This document shows, piece by piece, positions 46,870 through 59,124 of a stretch of DNA of 64,000 nt (the first letter of the stretch is position 1; every line of letters begins with the position of its first letter). The notes below the pieces were generated by a model. The model saw only the letters and a program-made list of their open reading frames with translations. It was not told the origin of the DNA and did no database searches. A program made the position numbers and the translations under genes. Source of the DNA: Oscheius sp. JU75 (taxonomy: Eukaryota; Nematoda; Chromadorea; Rhabditida; Rhabditidae); assembly GCA_037178855.1 (NCBI GenBank), contig JASJZC010000005.1:5890001-5954000 (forward strand), in the 5' to 3' direction.

Positions 46870-48192
46870 GACTGCCACAAAATGTCACTTCTCTATCGAT
46901 CTCAATTCAAATGGTGCAATTAAAGTATTTCGCTCAATTTCAGTTTTGACCTCGGGTCCTTTAAAAATTTCTACTTCGCTGTCTGGTCTCTCTCACTCTC
47001 TTGTCTTCACGATTGGAGCACTATTCCCAACTGTTAAACTGTTTGACTTTTCAATCTTTCTTTCCTACTTTTCTGCTGATACTACAAAATTCGAAGGGAT
47101 TTTTAAGTTAAAAAACCCTCCAAAAACAGGCTATTGAAATGCACGTAAAGTTTTGAAGCGCGTCAGAAGTAAAGTAATGTGGTTTCTTGGATAGTCTCTA
47201 GCATTCTAATGGCTCTTTGTTTTGGAATTATATTTTATGAGGTTTATAAACACAGAAACTTCGGTCCAAAAACCTTGAAAAGAAGTATTTCAAAGGAAAG
47301 CTGGTAAAGTAACAGGTGACAGTATAGAAATGGGGCACAGTTACACACAGCTAACTTGTCAAAACTGTAAGGCTTAAATCCCGGCCTAAAGTATGTGAAC
47401 AGGTGTCAGAAAAAGTTGAAATACGTCCAACAGATCGGAAAAAAGAATTTATAAATACATAATTACAACACGCTGCTTATGGTTTCCATGGCTACCAAAC
47501 TTTTGATCCACAACTACCGTTCCCTCTCCGAGTAGGTCAGTGTGACATATCCTCCTTTCCCCTGCACATCCTCTCTATCTCAACCCCCAAATGACTACTC
47601 TTCGCCCCGCTAGCCCTTGTCAGTTTCCCTTCTCTTTCAATATGATCCCACAATGTTAGGTCGCTCACATCCCCCGCCAGTTCTACGCAATGAACCTATC
47701 TGCAATAATAGCTCATGCACAGATTAGGGGCTATTTTCTTATGAGGACTCGGACGTAAGTAAGGTACAAACAAAGTTTTACAAAGTTCTAGCAGCTTAGC
47801 TAATATCTTTTTAAACTTAATTTATCTGTAAATGGGAGGCACGCCCGAAAAGTAGAGGCGTCCTGTAGGCTCCAACAGCTATCCCGATCTGCTTTGATCC
47901 TCAGCAATAGGCTAGTCGCAACATTGAAGACATCGTATGCATCGTAGTTTTAGTGGCTACACATCTACCAAGACAGTTAGCAGAGAACTGGTACTGGAAC
48001 TGGGCAGACGGCTTTCCACCACGGTAGATGGGGGTACCCTGGTGTCGAAACTGTCAAACTGTTGTTGAAACTGTCATTGCATATAGGCAAACTAAAAGCT
48101 CGAAGTATCGATATGTTTGCAAAGGGTTCTTTTCTAGTTGCTTTTCAAGATCTCAGTACTCCGAGTTCTGGCGACGGGGCTATTGCTTCCCA
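46870..48192. other. intergenic, PAQR to mut-7
   Basis: AT-rich spacer between two + strand genes. I see no further coding sequence, tRNA or strong repeat. The distance (1.3 kb) argues against a tight operon. Confidence 0.5.
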
Positions 48193-51100
48193 ATGGAGCT
48201 GATCCAAATTCTGCCTGGCCATCTCCGGCATTTCGCCCAGAAGATTCAGGATGGTACATGTACTGACGAGGAGAAGAAGGAAATCTACAGTGCCTTCAAT
48301 GGCTCCGAGAAGAAGAGAGTCAAGAAGATTCTGTTCAGCACGGAGCAGAAGCTTGCCGAGGAGAAGCTGGACAGTGGAGCGATAGGTATTCAGCGGGGGC
48401 TGTTGCAAGTTTGTTCTGAGGATAGAAACATTTTAAAGTGGGAATCTAGACATCCTTCATAATGGAACAGAACCTGGAAAAGTTCACCCAATATTGCTTG
48501 GACATCTTTAAGGAGTGGAAAGATCCCTACACGGAATTTCTGACACTCTACGACAGTCTTCATGACCGGAGGTCGCCAAATGAAGGAACAATGACTGGTA
48601 AGTTGAATTTTGCTTGAGGTAGACTTTCTCTCTTTCTCTCTCTCTCTCTTGATCTTCAGTAGTTCTTTTTGGGGTTTCTGAAAATCTGGCAGCTCCACTT
48701 CGTTCACTGCCGTGAAATACTTTCCTTTGTCAGGCAATAAGTGGCTTCTATCGCAAAGAGAAGAAGGTTTTGCCAGACGTTTTGAAAATACACCAGACTC
48801 ACTGTCAGTATTCGTTTTGTAACATGAACCGTTTGAATCTTTTAGCTTGTCATGCCAACTCTAATCGAGGATAACACTTGGTAGAAAAGACCACAAACAT
48901 TGTCAAATGTTATCCCAGATTAGAGTTGACTTGTGGCGCAGACAGACGCCTTTTGCCAGTTGTAAAGGTAGGATATTCGCCAACAGAAGACGCATTTGTT
49001 GGCAAAAGTGTACTTTCAAAAAGTCTTGCAAAATCTTCTTCATTTTGCGCAAATTTTGATCGGCTGTGTAGAGTCTACTTTTCCTTTCTTGACAATGTAT
49101 TCGGCCGGACAGTTTCCGAGACTCACATCTACCCATGGTCTATAGACTGATCTGAAGACAGACACTTTGTTGATAGGGTTTGCTCTCTCAAATTAACTCT
49201 AATTTCTTTGGTTTCATCTCTACCACATTATATTAGCATTTTCTCACAAAACGCCTTTTCAGAAGCCTTCGCCCAGCACTATGTCACCTGGATGACCAGC
49301 CACCCCAGTCGCGAGGCTCTCGAAAAGGAAAATTTCACAGAAGAAGTTCAGGTTTTTTTTCCAATACTTCCCCACAAAGACATGCTTCAGGAACGTGCCT
49401 ACCATACTATTACAATGTATCATTTGAGAGACTACGAGTCTCTGACCGAGATCTTCCACTTCAATGCGGCTAGTCTGAAAGAGATCCAACAGAACGCTGT
49501 CAAAGTGAGTTTTTTTAATCAATTTTCTTGGACAAGACAGCTTTCAGTACCTCGTGGAGCTCAAAAGATACAAGGAAGCCATGCTTCTAAGTCTCAAGAC
49601 CGGAGTCCGCCTCAAAGAAAGGGACTTTTTGATTCCGTTGATATTTCAGGGCTGTTTGCCAGACGTGATAGACTACTGTAACAGGGTCCCAAAGTATAAG
49701 GCTAGTTCCTTCATTTAGTCTGTAAAGGATGGAATGTTTAGGAAGAGATTCTGCAGTTTGTGGACGGCTTCTGCTTCCGCACACCTGATGTCAAGGTAGA
49801 GAGAATGAGAGCTGCTTATGGAGTCGAGTTGGTGGATGAAGGACTGAGGAGATACCTGCTTCGTGAGTGTTCATTATACAGTACGTTGGAGTGGGTCTAT
49901 TTAAATGCTACTATATTTACTATCTGTGGATCCCATCTTCAGTTCACATGATATTCCGTAGGCTGCAGTCCAAAAGAATCGTGCATCAGGCTTTTATATT
50001 TTTCCAACAACCTTCTGCTCCGAACTTTTGAGATCATTTGCGATTGGTTTAGGTTACACTTTATGGCTCTTCAACTTTACAAAACATCGTTGCAACAGAA
50101 CCCGACCGACTAAAAACTGGAAGAGCGTGTCGTGAATCCACTTTCAATGGTTCCACCTACTCAAATCTCAAAATATTGTGAATATGTTTAGTATCATTTT
50201 GAGTAAAAAGACAATGAGAAACTATTCCAGGGCATAGAGTTTTGCTAGACAGATCTGGGATTTTTTGCGGCGCGCTTAAAGCTTCGATGACAGTCAAAAC
50301 AGCTGTTGAGCTTGGCACCTTCTTGCTAAGATGTATAGTACTGTCTTACCGGTTTTCCAGCTACCCAAAGTACATTATTTCATTACTAACTTTCAGCAAA
50401 AATCGCGAAGAAGGCCGTGCACAAAATGCTGGACGAGTTTGATCTGAAGGATCGGACTCACGAATTGGCCAGGAACTTTTGGTGGCTCTCTCGGGAGGAG
50501 GCCATCAAATGGTTTCAAAATAGGCGGTACTCTAAGCATACCCTCCAAAAGAGCTGTTTCGACGACTTTGTGATGAAGTACCTGGATGGGACCGAGACGA
50601 ACCGGAAAGTTTGGTTCATCAATGAGCTCTGGAAAGACAAGGACAATAGGGAGGCGAGGTTGGGTCTTCCATATATGTATCAAAACCCGTTTTTCAGTGA
50701 TGATGCCCTAGAATTCAAGATGAGATTCGGACTGGAAGACCATCTTTTGAAAGTCGACATGCTCGAATGCATTAGCAAGAATCCGGACTGGGTCGAGCAG
50801 ATCAGAAGGCTAATTGAGAAGGGCAGAAAAGCTGATGATCTGACCAATCTGACAGTGGGAGACAAGCCAATCGTCCTTGTGGATTCTGTAGAGGACGTCA
50901 AAAAGTACATCGCGATTTTGAAAGAGGAGCATATCATCGGAATCGATTCAGAGTGAGTTTTTGGTGGCAGGATTTTGAGATGATCGCTCTTTAAATATCG
51001 GTTTTCCGTGTGGGAGAGGCGTTTTTCTTCTGACAGTTTCTCTAGAAACTAATATTCTGTACTGTTTGTATTTCTTCCCGTCTTTCATGCTCATGCCCCG

Positions 51101-53412
51101 GTTGAAGCGGCATGTCGGAAATTCTATGATAATACTGGTTACATAGGTAGTTCTACCTTAGGGATGGTTTTTAGTCATACATGATCTTCCCCCTCCAAAA
51201 GTTTGAGTACATGCATAAACTCAGGAAAGTTCTTGACTGACAAATACTTACAAGAGTGGCCAGAAAGGTGTATCCAGATAGATCATGCGCATTTTTTTTT
51301 CAATTGTACCCATAAATGATTCTTCCAGAACCGTCGACGAGATCATCCTCCCAACCAAGATGGCTCTTCTACAAATCTCCATCTCCTCCTCCATCCTACT
51401 GTTTGACTTTTACAAGCTGGAAAAGAAGATGTCGCGCGAGAATAGGGAAGAATTTATGGCCGCTCTTCTCATGAGTGACGGTCGAAAACTTGGTTTCGAT
51501 TTTGTGAATGACCTCACAACGATGACGGTTAGAGGTGGAACGAAGTACGTGAACCACAACAAAAACTGCGTCTGCCTGAAGAAACTCATCACTCTGGTTG
51601 GTAACATGTAACTCTTTATAAGTTATCCATCTATTCAGATTCAAGAAGTAGACCCAGAATTTATTGACCTCCGAAAACGAAGAGTCTTTTCTGAGGACGA
51701 GGCAGACCAGCCTCTCTCCTTCGGTCTTTCGGATCTCTGCAAGAAACTTCTCAACGTGGAACTGGATAAGAGCGAACAGGTACGCAACCATTTTAAACGA
51801 TAAATTAGCCAACTGTACCCAATATCGAGGGTCCCGGAAATCCGCACTCGCAATCCTTTCCACTCGTTACACCATTGAAAAAAAGCGGCAAAGTGTTTTT
51901 CAAAGAACAATGATCCCTTGCTCTATTTCTTACATTTTTTGCAACTGATACGGTCACAAGTGAAATTTTTTTTGAAAAACTGAGAATGTGATGGTATGGA
52001 TGCGAGTGCAAAATTTTCCATTCTTGAGAATCTCCTTTCAGCTGTCCAACTGGTCGTGTAGACCTCTACGAGCCAAACAAGTCAAGTACGCTGCTCTGGA
52101 TGCGGAAATCCTAATTACTGTATACGAAAAGATCCGAGAACGGGTAGAAGAGCGGGGCTTGGACTTTGAGGAGCTGATCAATGCCTCCCTGTCTGACATG
52201 GACCTGGCCAAGAGAGAAAAGAGGACCAGGATCTCGATTCAGAATATGAAATGGGAGGCCATCTGTGATGTAAGCATCGAACCTACTGCTACTTTCGAAA
52301 AATACTCATCAGTCAATCAGCTATTTCCAGGTTCTCGAGATGCCGAAAGACGGGAGTCGTGGTCAAAAGGCTACCGACTACAAATGTGCCGTCGATCAGA
52401 TGCATCTTGGCCTCGGAATACACTTGAGACGTCTCGGAATCGATGTCTATATTCCCACAAAGAATGATCGGAAGATATCAGACTACTGTCTACTAGACAC
52501 TTCCAGAAAGATAATCTCCAGTGGAGAAGCCTACCGTGCCCTGCACTCGATGTTCCAGACACGAGTTCTGAACGTCTCTAACGGACTGAGTCAGATTGAA
52601 CAGCTCAGGTTTATTCTAGGAAGGGCCAACATCAGACTGGACAAGAAGGACACGTTCTCGAGATGTAAAGTAAGAGAGAGAGAGAGAGAAAGATGGGTGA
52701 GAGTGACTAAAAGTGGTTCTTTTTAGGAATGTAATCAATGTAGATTGGTCATTGCTCCGATGCCGGTGATAGAAGCGTTGATCAGAAGAGATGCCCTTTA
52801 TGTGGATGAGAAGGCAAATGTCCTGGATGCTGCTTTCGAATTGGAAGGTGAGTCGACGAGTAAGACTTTGATAGTTGTCGCTAGGTAGCCCTGTTTATAA
52901 AACCTCGTTGAAGGGCAGCTGAACTTGTATACATAGGAGAATTTGAATGGCCAACAGTTAGACTATTTGATAATGTATCTTGAAAAGTAAGGTATTGAGA
53001 ACAGGACCGAGACATTAGTACAGTGGGACAGACTAAAATAACTATACACTATACGCTAGGACAGAGACAGCAAAGCCTTTGGCAGATTCCAGCCGCAATC
53101 CGTATATTTTCCAGACTCGAAACAAAAGCTTCGTAAGATGGACTGTCTCGAGTACGATGGCTATGGCTGCCGAGTAGATGAGACGACAGCCGATTGGTTC
53201 CAAGTCGACGTCTTCGCGGGAAGGATTGATATCGACCGGGCCGTAGTCATCCACGAGAACGCGGACGAATTCGTGGAGATCAGGATCGATGAGGTGACTA
53301 TAGACGAATGATCTTTAAACAGTATATTCAGGTCAACAATCAGGATCTGGTCGCAGGGAAACTCTTTTACATTTGTGCTAATTGTGGGGCTGTTCACCAC
53401 GAAAAGAGCTAA
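48193..53412 (+). CDS. mut-7: MUT-7-like 3'-5' exoribonuclease (EXD3 type)
   Basis: DEDDy exonuclease with a C-terminal Mut7-C domain. In C. elegans MUT-7 acts in RNAi, small-RNA amplification and transposon silencing. Fifteen exons (48193-48408, 48450-48597, 48734-48803, 49237-49351, 49391-49504, 49548-49685, 49742-49862, 50397-50952, 51329-51596, 51639-51779, 52042-52269, 52331-52669, 52727-52847, 53115-53293, 53332-53412) total 945 codons; C. elegans MUT-7 is of similar size. The N-terminal 480 residues are helical. Motif I is GIDSE (Asp and Glu present, the usual following Trp is Thr). Motif II is LGFDFVNDL. Motif III is YAALDAE with QLSNW before it. The Mut7-C part has the zinc pairs RCKECNQC and FYICANCG. 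The junction into exon 4 is the least certain. All catalytic carboxylates appear intact, so it should be active. Confidence 0.9.
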
Positions 53413-54023
53413 GCACAATTGGCTGTGTGTCTTTTTCACGGGTTTAGATAAATTTTGATAAGCAAAACAAGGGAGCCGGTAATGGCCTTGGAAATTTCTA
53501 AAAAAAAAAATTCGACATCTATGGGAGCTATTGATCCTAAAAAATGTCGTTGTATAGACATTTCAATGGCTGTAAAAGTATTACTGAAAGAACATTGACA
53601 ACAGTCTGGCCACTCTTGACTAAAACTTGTCAAGCTACAGTCTACAATCAAGCAGAATCGAAGAAGTACTTGTAAAGTAAAGTTTTTTTCTATCTTCCAA
53701 TCACAAACTTTCATTAGGAGAGACAAAACTCGGTTCTTCCTCGAGAACTTGACAGGAACCATAAACTTGGTATAAAGGCAGTTTTTCAGCTTCTATCCAT
53801 TTTTTCAGAGCCACGAAGATCTTGTTTTCCTGTCAGAGCACACGGACAACCAAGCAGAATGCAGGAGAATACTCGTAAGGTCACTTAATAACCTGCTTGT
53901 GCTTCTCACCAAGTATAATATAAACTCTGTCTCGTCGTTTATACTGATCTCATTGCCGGTTTTTTTTGTTTTATTGTTCGTGAATCTGATTCCTTAACCC
54001 GTCCATTTTGACACTCTATATCT
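53413..54023. other. convergent intergenic region, mut-7 / tetraspanin-like
   Basis: Receives the 3' ends of both neighbours. A 108-codon open frame on the minus strand has no splice or domain support and is not called. Confidence 0.5.
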
Positions 54024-54964
54024 TTAAGCGACCATCTTCTCCCGTTCCTCGTCTTCGTCTTCGTCGTTGTGAAACAGGGCTAAAAAGGGTCGAGTATTAT
54101 CTGCATAATGACCTCACGTTTATTCAGGAAGGGTACCAAAAGGGCACACACCAAATTGCCGAAAACGAAGAAGGCGATGAGAATAGACAGCCACCATTCC
54201 CGGATGAAACTCATCTGCACGTTCTTCCAACAGTTCTGGAATTGGCTAGAGTTAAAGGTGCAGTAAGGTAAGACACCATCCAGTCAGGGACTTCTTTGTC
54301 ATCGTCTGAGACACACTCCAACTTGTCTTCCAGTTCAGATACGTAGATTTCTTCCTTCTCGGCAGCAATGAAGTTGTTGATGAACATCGTTGTGGCGGGA
54401 GGACAGATGGCTGCAGCCAGGAGAAGGGCCACGAAAAGTGACACAAGATATGCCATCAATAGGTAGAACTTGATCCAGGCCAAACGAGGCAGGATGAAAC
54501 ACTAAAATGTTCTGACTGAATGAAATCTCTCGCAGGGCTTACCATATGGTGGGGGTTGCCCTTCTTATCGAAAAAGTCGAAGAATTGAGGAATGATGATG
54601 AACATACAGAGCAGGATTCCAATGGCGGATAGAGCCCATAAGAGGAGCATGACGTCTTTGTACTAAAAGAGCTGGAATGTCTGCTTGATTGAGCTTCAGA
54701 CCTACATGTTCCATTTGAAGATGTTCAGCCTCTGTCCACTCAAAATCTTCAGCTCCCTTTTCAACTGTGTCGTTGAACATTTTGTAGGCAATTGGGAGAA
54801 CTGTAGCTGCCAGTTTGTAGAACGCTTATCTCATTATTGTTGTGTAAACAAAATGACAAACCTTCGCTGACAGCCAAAACCACGGAAGAGAAAAGTAGGT
54901 TGAAACCAGCGAAAAGTATGACGGGATATTTGTAGAGAGGAGGTAGACATCGGAAGAAAGACAT
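54024..54964 (-). CDS. four-pass tetraspanin-like membrane protein
   Basis: Minus-strand exons 54862-54964, 54706-54806, 54543-54662, 54277-54501, 54118-54235 and 54024-54079; 240 residues, the usual tetraspanin size. TM1 is YPVILFAGFNLLFSSVVLAV, TM2 DVMLLLWALSAIGILLCMFI, TM3 FYLLMAYLVSLFVALLLAAA and TM4 WWLSILIAFFVFGNLVCALL. A short loop separates TM1 and TM2, a larger one of about 60 residues separates TM3 and TM4, and the short tail is acidic (HNDEDEDEEREKMVA). The large loop has only two or three cysteines (LECV, NCW) plus a DW pair, and lacks the CCG motif that defines true tetraspanins. It may be a diverged tetraspanin or another four-pass family. The last intron is 38 bases. Confidence 0.65.
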
Positions 54965-55555
54965 TCTGGAATTGTTCGTTCTCCAGACTCATCCAGATGC
55001 AGTGACTTAGCAGTAATGAAGAGCAATTTGTGGCCTTTCATTATATTGAATTCAAAGAATGATTATCTACGGGTTGACTTCTATCTTATCCACCAAACAG
55101 TTTCTCTTTCTACTTCAAAAGTTGTTAAAGGGCTGGGATGATCAAATTTGTTTGCGCTAACTTCGAGTAAACGTGTCTAGAAGACTGATAAAAACATTCC
55201 AAACAGTCCAAGTACAGTAAACAATCGTTATTTATGATTGTGATGGAGGATCAATAAGACGCAATGTGATCTGACCAGCTGAAAGAGAAAATTCGCGCTG
55301 ATAGGTGTGGGAAGTGAAAAGGGGAGAGAACAGTGGCGGATTATGAAAATTAGGATTATCGAGAAAGTTGGGCACAATCGTGTGGAGAGAACTATTGGTC
55401 ATACGGACTGCTTTATGACCTAAACAACCGACACTTCGCAGAATGGCGGCGAAAACGGTTTTCTCCACAACAATAGGCAGTGAGACTGACCATGCGCAGG
55501 AAGTCGTCTCTCTCGAAGCAACAAATGACTTAAAGAAAGCGGATGAGAACAACAT
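54965..55555. other. spacer with one unsupported open frame
   Basis: A 107-codon open frame (55232-55555, minus) starts directly after the stop of the neighbouring membrane-protein gene and is probably its 3' UTR. No other structure seen. Confidence 0.4.
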
Positions 55556-55992
55556 TTATACAAAAAGAACGAGGAAGTTCACAATGACAGCAACAAAGAA
55601 TGCTACCAAAAGAAGAGGATGAGCGTACTTTCTCAGTACATCTTATGGCATCTGAATCTTATTGTGAATAAGCATTTCACACATTACTCCTTCTCTTCAT
55701 CATCCTCGCCACTCCTCACCCGTCCTTGATACTTTTCTAGGATCATAACAGTGTAATTTGCACATGCGATTAGAGACAAGTGTCGCTCTCTGCTATGCCT
55801 TCTCCTGAAACAAAAAGCCTTTCTGCAGTACAATTAACATATGATGGCCACTATCTTGCAGTACATGAGAGTAACATTGACCTGAACTACTCTGAAAGAT
55901 TGACTCGTCCTATCTGGAATGGCAACTCGTCGTAATGTCTGTCGTAGAAATGCGTATCCTTTATGTAAACGGCTGGCAGTTCTCTATCGTAT
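55556..55992 (-). CDS. membrane protein, 3' part only identified
   Basis: Three minus-strand exons, 55891-55992, 55720-55804 and 55556-55627, join with matching phases. They encode a soluble part (KDTHFYDRHYDELPFQ), a basic RRHSRERH segment, a helical LIACANYTVMILEKYQG stretch and a C-terminal hydrophobic anchor (PLLLVAFFAVIVNFLVLFV). About 86 residues are visible. Exon 1 here starts at an acceptor (phase 2), so at least one upstream exon is missing; a 36-base intron may precede it, but the sequence beyond contains a stop in the required phase. The C-terminal hydrophobic segment suggests an ER or mitochondrial tail-anchored protein. Family not recognised. It could be a decayed gene. Confidence 0.45.
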
Positions 55993-56312
55993 CTGAGAAA
56001 TAAATCTTTTTAATCGCCACATACGTACAAAGTAAGAATCTATAATGTCAGACCTGGGTTACGGTTGAACAGATGGTACTGACACTACCGGTCCCTTCAA
56101 AAGAAGGAAGACAAATCAGGAAGCAGATGAGAGCTAGTAAGTGGATTCAATGACATTTTGCGTTGAAGGGAACCGGAGAACAGTTTGTTCGGCTGTGCAT
56201 GTCGAACTCGATATGTTGCAGGTTTAAACTTTAAAAAACTCAGATCCAGTTGAAATTGATCGGAAGTTAAAAAATTCAATTTTCGTAATAAAAAAGTGGT
56301 ATATTGACACAA

Positions 56313-56352
56313 GGCTCCGATCAACCCGGGTTCGACTCGGCGCTGCGGTTTT
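56313..56352 (+). repeat. tRNA-like T-arm remnant
   Basis: Contains ACCCGGGTTCGACTCGGCGC, which resembles a tRNA T-arm (B box GGTTCGACTC), followed by an A-rich run. No tRNA 5' half can be found. It abuts the rad-23 fragment copy. Confidence 0.4.
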
Positions 56353-56360
56353 TATAAAAA

Positions 56361-56431
56361 AAAAATCTCGCGGATGCCTCTCTCGAAGAGGTAGGACCCG
56401 ATCGCGGCAAATTTGTTGTCGTCATGTTGGC
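56361..56431 (+). pseudogene. duplicated fragment of rad-23 ubiquitin-like domain
   Basis: Matches 58133-58206 of the rad-23 gene (start TCTCGCGGATGCC, end GTCGTCATGTTGGC) with a few substitutions and a 3-base deletion that keeps the frame. The source lies wholly inside rad-23 exon 2. The copy lacks a start codon, the splice donor and the rest of the gene, though bases 56481-56560 may be a weak trace of rad-23 exon 3. A short gene-fragment duplication about 1.8 kb from its source, on the same strand. Confidence 0.85.
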
Positions 56432-56924
56432 TATTGATGAAGTGAAAAACCTCGTTATAAAGCTGGTTTACCCTATTACAGGTTGCTCAACCAACCGTCC
56501 CCGACGATTTCGCCGTCCCAAGCGGCTGAGCAGTTTCCAAAATACTGGTATTTACGCATCATTACCTGTTTTTCAGTTTTCGCGAGATGCTCCAAATTTG
56601 ACGCCATAACTTTCTATTGGGTGGTGATTTCATACAGGCAGACAGATTCTCAAAAAATACTACTGCGTTTTCGATAGTTGACTACACTGTTAGGTCTTTA
56701 TGACTCTCTCGACCTTCCTGTTCTTCAACCCCTCGGTCTCCATACTAATATACTTAAATAGCTGCTGGAGTTTTTTTTTTTAGCTTGTTTTGGTCAAAAC
56801 GTAGTCTCTGACCAATTAGACAAAGAATAAACCGTAAAACAACGACTAAAAACAGTAAAAATAATGGAAGACACCCCAAAATAAACTTTCAGGACAACTT
56901 CAACGGCAACAGATTGATTCAGGT

Positions 56925-57452
56925 TTATTGACTTGGCAGACATTTTTTTATGCTGAACCAGAAGTTCTTCGTCGAATTGACAGTACAACCAAGAGGTCCA
57001 CCATGATGAAGACGAGCCATTCTTTCACAGCCCTTTGCCTTCGGACAGTTCTTGGCGTAGACCTTTACATATTTCTGTAGATTTGTTCAATGCCTTTAAA
57101 AAAAATGGTACCTGAATACAAGATATCGAGCATTTCATGTTTTGTGCACAGCGTTGCCAAGCGGTTTCGGTAGTTTCGTTGACTCTCTTCCCTGGTTGGC
57201 CACAGTCGAGAAAGTAGGCCATTTTGATCTGAATCAGTCATTGGTAGTGTTATGGCACTTTAATACCTGAAAATATCCGCAGGCAACTTGCCCCGTTCCG
57301 TCCGAATCAACCTTACAGCGAAGAGCCGTGCAGTTGGATTCGGCTTGGCAGATACAGTGTAAACACTTCTGATTGATTTTGCCACATTTAGAGGCCAAAG
57401 TCGTTTGAACAAAACTTAAAACTATGGAGGAAGTGATGAAGAGGAAGAGCAT
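56925..57452 (-). CDS. invertebrate-type lysozyme (destabilase family)
   Basis: Secreted i-type lysozyme that cleaves bacterial peptidoglycan; nematode ilys proteins act in the gut. Minus-strand exons 57267-57452, 57112-57228 and 56925-57074, all phase 0; 150 residues. Signal peptide MLFLFITSSIVLSFVQTTLA. The domain carries CLHCICQAESNC with the likely catalytic Glu, a VDSDGTGQVACGYFQ block with the likely Asp, YFLDCGQPG, and C-terminal MARLHHGGPLGC. The family cysteine pattern is intact. The stop overlaps an AATAAA signal (56924-56929). A second, diverged copy lies at 60.5 kb on the same strand, with rad-23 between them. The third intron region (57075-57111) is 37 bases. Confidence 0.92.
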
Positions 57453-57934
57453 TGGAAGTAGACATTACGACTTAATACCTGGTAGATATACGTGTTTACT
57501 GCCTCGTTATCCCGACCAATAATCTCTTTGTTTTTCAGATTTCACGGTACCAACAATTCGTTGGAAAACTGGTTTCGTCAGACTCTTTTTCTTGTGAGGA
57601 TGAGGGCAGCGAAATCTGGCAATGCCTGCAAAAAAAAAAAACATTTGGATAAAATACGTTTGAATTGCGCGCCTGTCGGGATACGACAGAAGTTTATGGA
57701 AAGAGCGGCAACGGCGTGCATCTCCATTGCAGCGATCGTTCATTTCTCGTTTTTCGTCGATTTCTCCCATTTTAGTTCTTAAAATATGCATAAATAGGGT
57801 TTGAAGCAGTGATTGTGTGGATAAAATAGCTTAGTTCACGTGATCAGGATTTCTGAAACAACCGCTTTGCAGTCTTGGCGAATCTTCTTTTTCTGTTTTT
57901 TTTTTCATTTTCACTACTCATTAACATATTTCAG

Positions 57935-59124
57935 ATGGCCGACATCACTATAACCTTCAGAACAATCACCCAGGTCACATTCACAGAGAACTTCAACACC
58001 ACACAGACTGTGAGTTTTCATTACGGAATCTTCTCAATAAACGTGCTTCAGATTGCCGACGTGAAGAAGAAGATTGCTGAAGACAGAGGCGACGACTTCG
58101 CTGTCGAACTGCAGAAGCTCATCTACAATGGAAAAATTCTCGCGGATGCCACGACTCTCGAAGAGGTAGGACTCGATCCCGGCAAATTTGTCGTCGTCAT
58201 GTTGGCCAGGGTCAGTCTTTTTCTTCTTCTCCGCTTTATGCAGTTCTAGAAAAAGGTTCCGATTGTTGAGACTACTGCCGCAGCTGCTCCGATCATTGAA
58301 ACCACTCCTGCACCGGTTCCCGTAGCTGCACCAACGCTTGCTGCTCCGTCTGCCGACTTGTCCGCTGCCCAGACGGAAAAGCTGAACGACATCCTGGGAA
58401 TGGGCTACACTCGCGAGCAGGTACAGTTTTTGTTATAGATCGTTTCCGGTAGTGCCTTGTACTGGCCAATAACGTTTTCAAGCCGTGAACAAGCTAAGAC
58501 ACCAAAAATTTCAGGCTCTTCGTGCTCTGACTCTAGCCGAATGGGACTCCAACCGCGCCGTAAATCTCTTGCTCAGCGGCAGTGAGGACTTCTCGGCCCC
58601 CGGCGCTGGAGGAGCTGTTGAGATGGAAGAAGATTCCGACGAGGGCGGAGCTGTCGACATCAACGATCTGGCCGGCTTGCCGCAGTTCGAGGAGCTGCGC
58701 AACCTGATCCACAGCAATCCTGCGGCTCTTCCAGAGCTCTTGAGAGTCAGTTTTGTACTTTTTACCTCCAAATCGAGTTTTTCAGGAAATCGCCCAGTCG
58801 AATCCTGCTATCATGAATGCCATCACTCAGAACCAGGGCGCCTTCCTGCAAATGATGGCCGGCGGTGGAGGAGCTGCTCAACAAGCCGGTGCTGGAGCAG
58901 CTGAACCCGTCCAACATACAATTCGCCTCACCCCGGAGGAGGCTGAAGCCATTCAGCGCATCAAGTCGATGGGACTTAACGTGCCCGATCAGCTCATCAT
59001 TGAGGTTAGTCCTTTTCTCTCAAAGCTGCAGCAATTTGAAACTTAGGCATATCTCGCCTGCGACAAGGACGAAGAATTGGCAGTATCGTACATCATGGAC
59101 TCCATGGATCAGTTTCAAGAGTGA
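57935..59124 (+). CDS. rad-23: RAD23 ubiquitin-receptor / DNA-repair protein
   Basis: Shuttle factor that delivers ubiquitinated proteins to the proteasome and, with XPC, supports nucleotide-excision repair. Exons 57935-58009, 58052-58210, 58250-58420, 58515-58745, 58786-59004 and 59047-59124; 310 residues, all introns phase 0. The order is: ubiquitin-like domain (1-78), Ala/Pro/Thr linker (79-110), UBA1 (LNDILGMGYTREQALRAL), XPC-binding domain (FEELRNLIHSNPAALPELL and NPAIMNAI), a Gly/Ala linker, and UBA2 (IQRIKSMGLNVPDQ) at the C-terminus. The UBL is slightly longer and more diverged at its N-terminus than in vertebrates. TTTCAG directly precedes the ATG, as expected for a spliced-leader acceptor. 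Confidence 0.94.

Noticed and set aside
53840..55041. Considered as a second innexin because of four membrane spans on the minus strand
   Set aside because: No YYQW signature and no paired extracellular-loop cysteines; loop sizes and length fit a tetraspanin-like protein.
55232..55555. Minus-strand open frame of 107 codons
   Set aside because: It begins right after a stop codon of the gene upstream and is best explained as 3' UTR; no domain seen.
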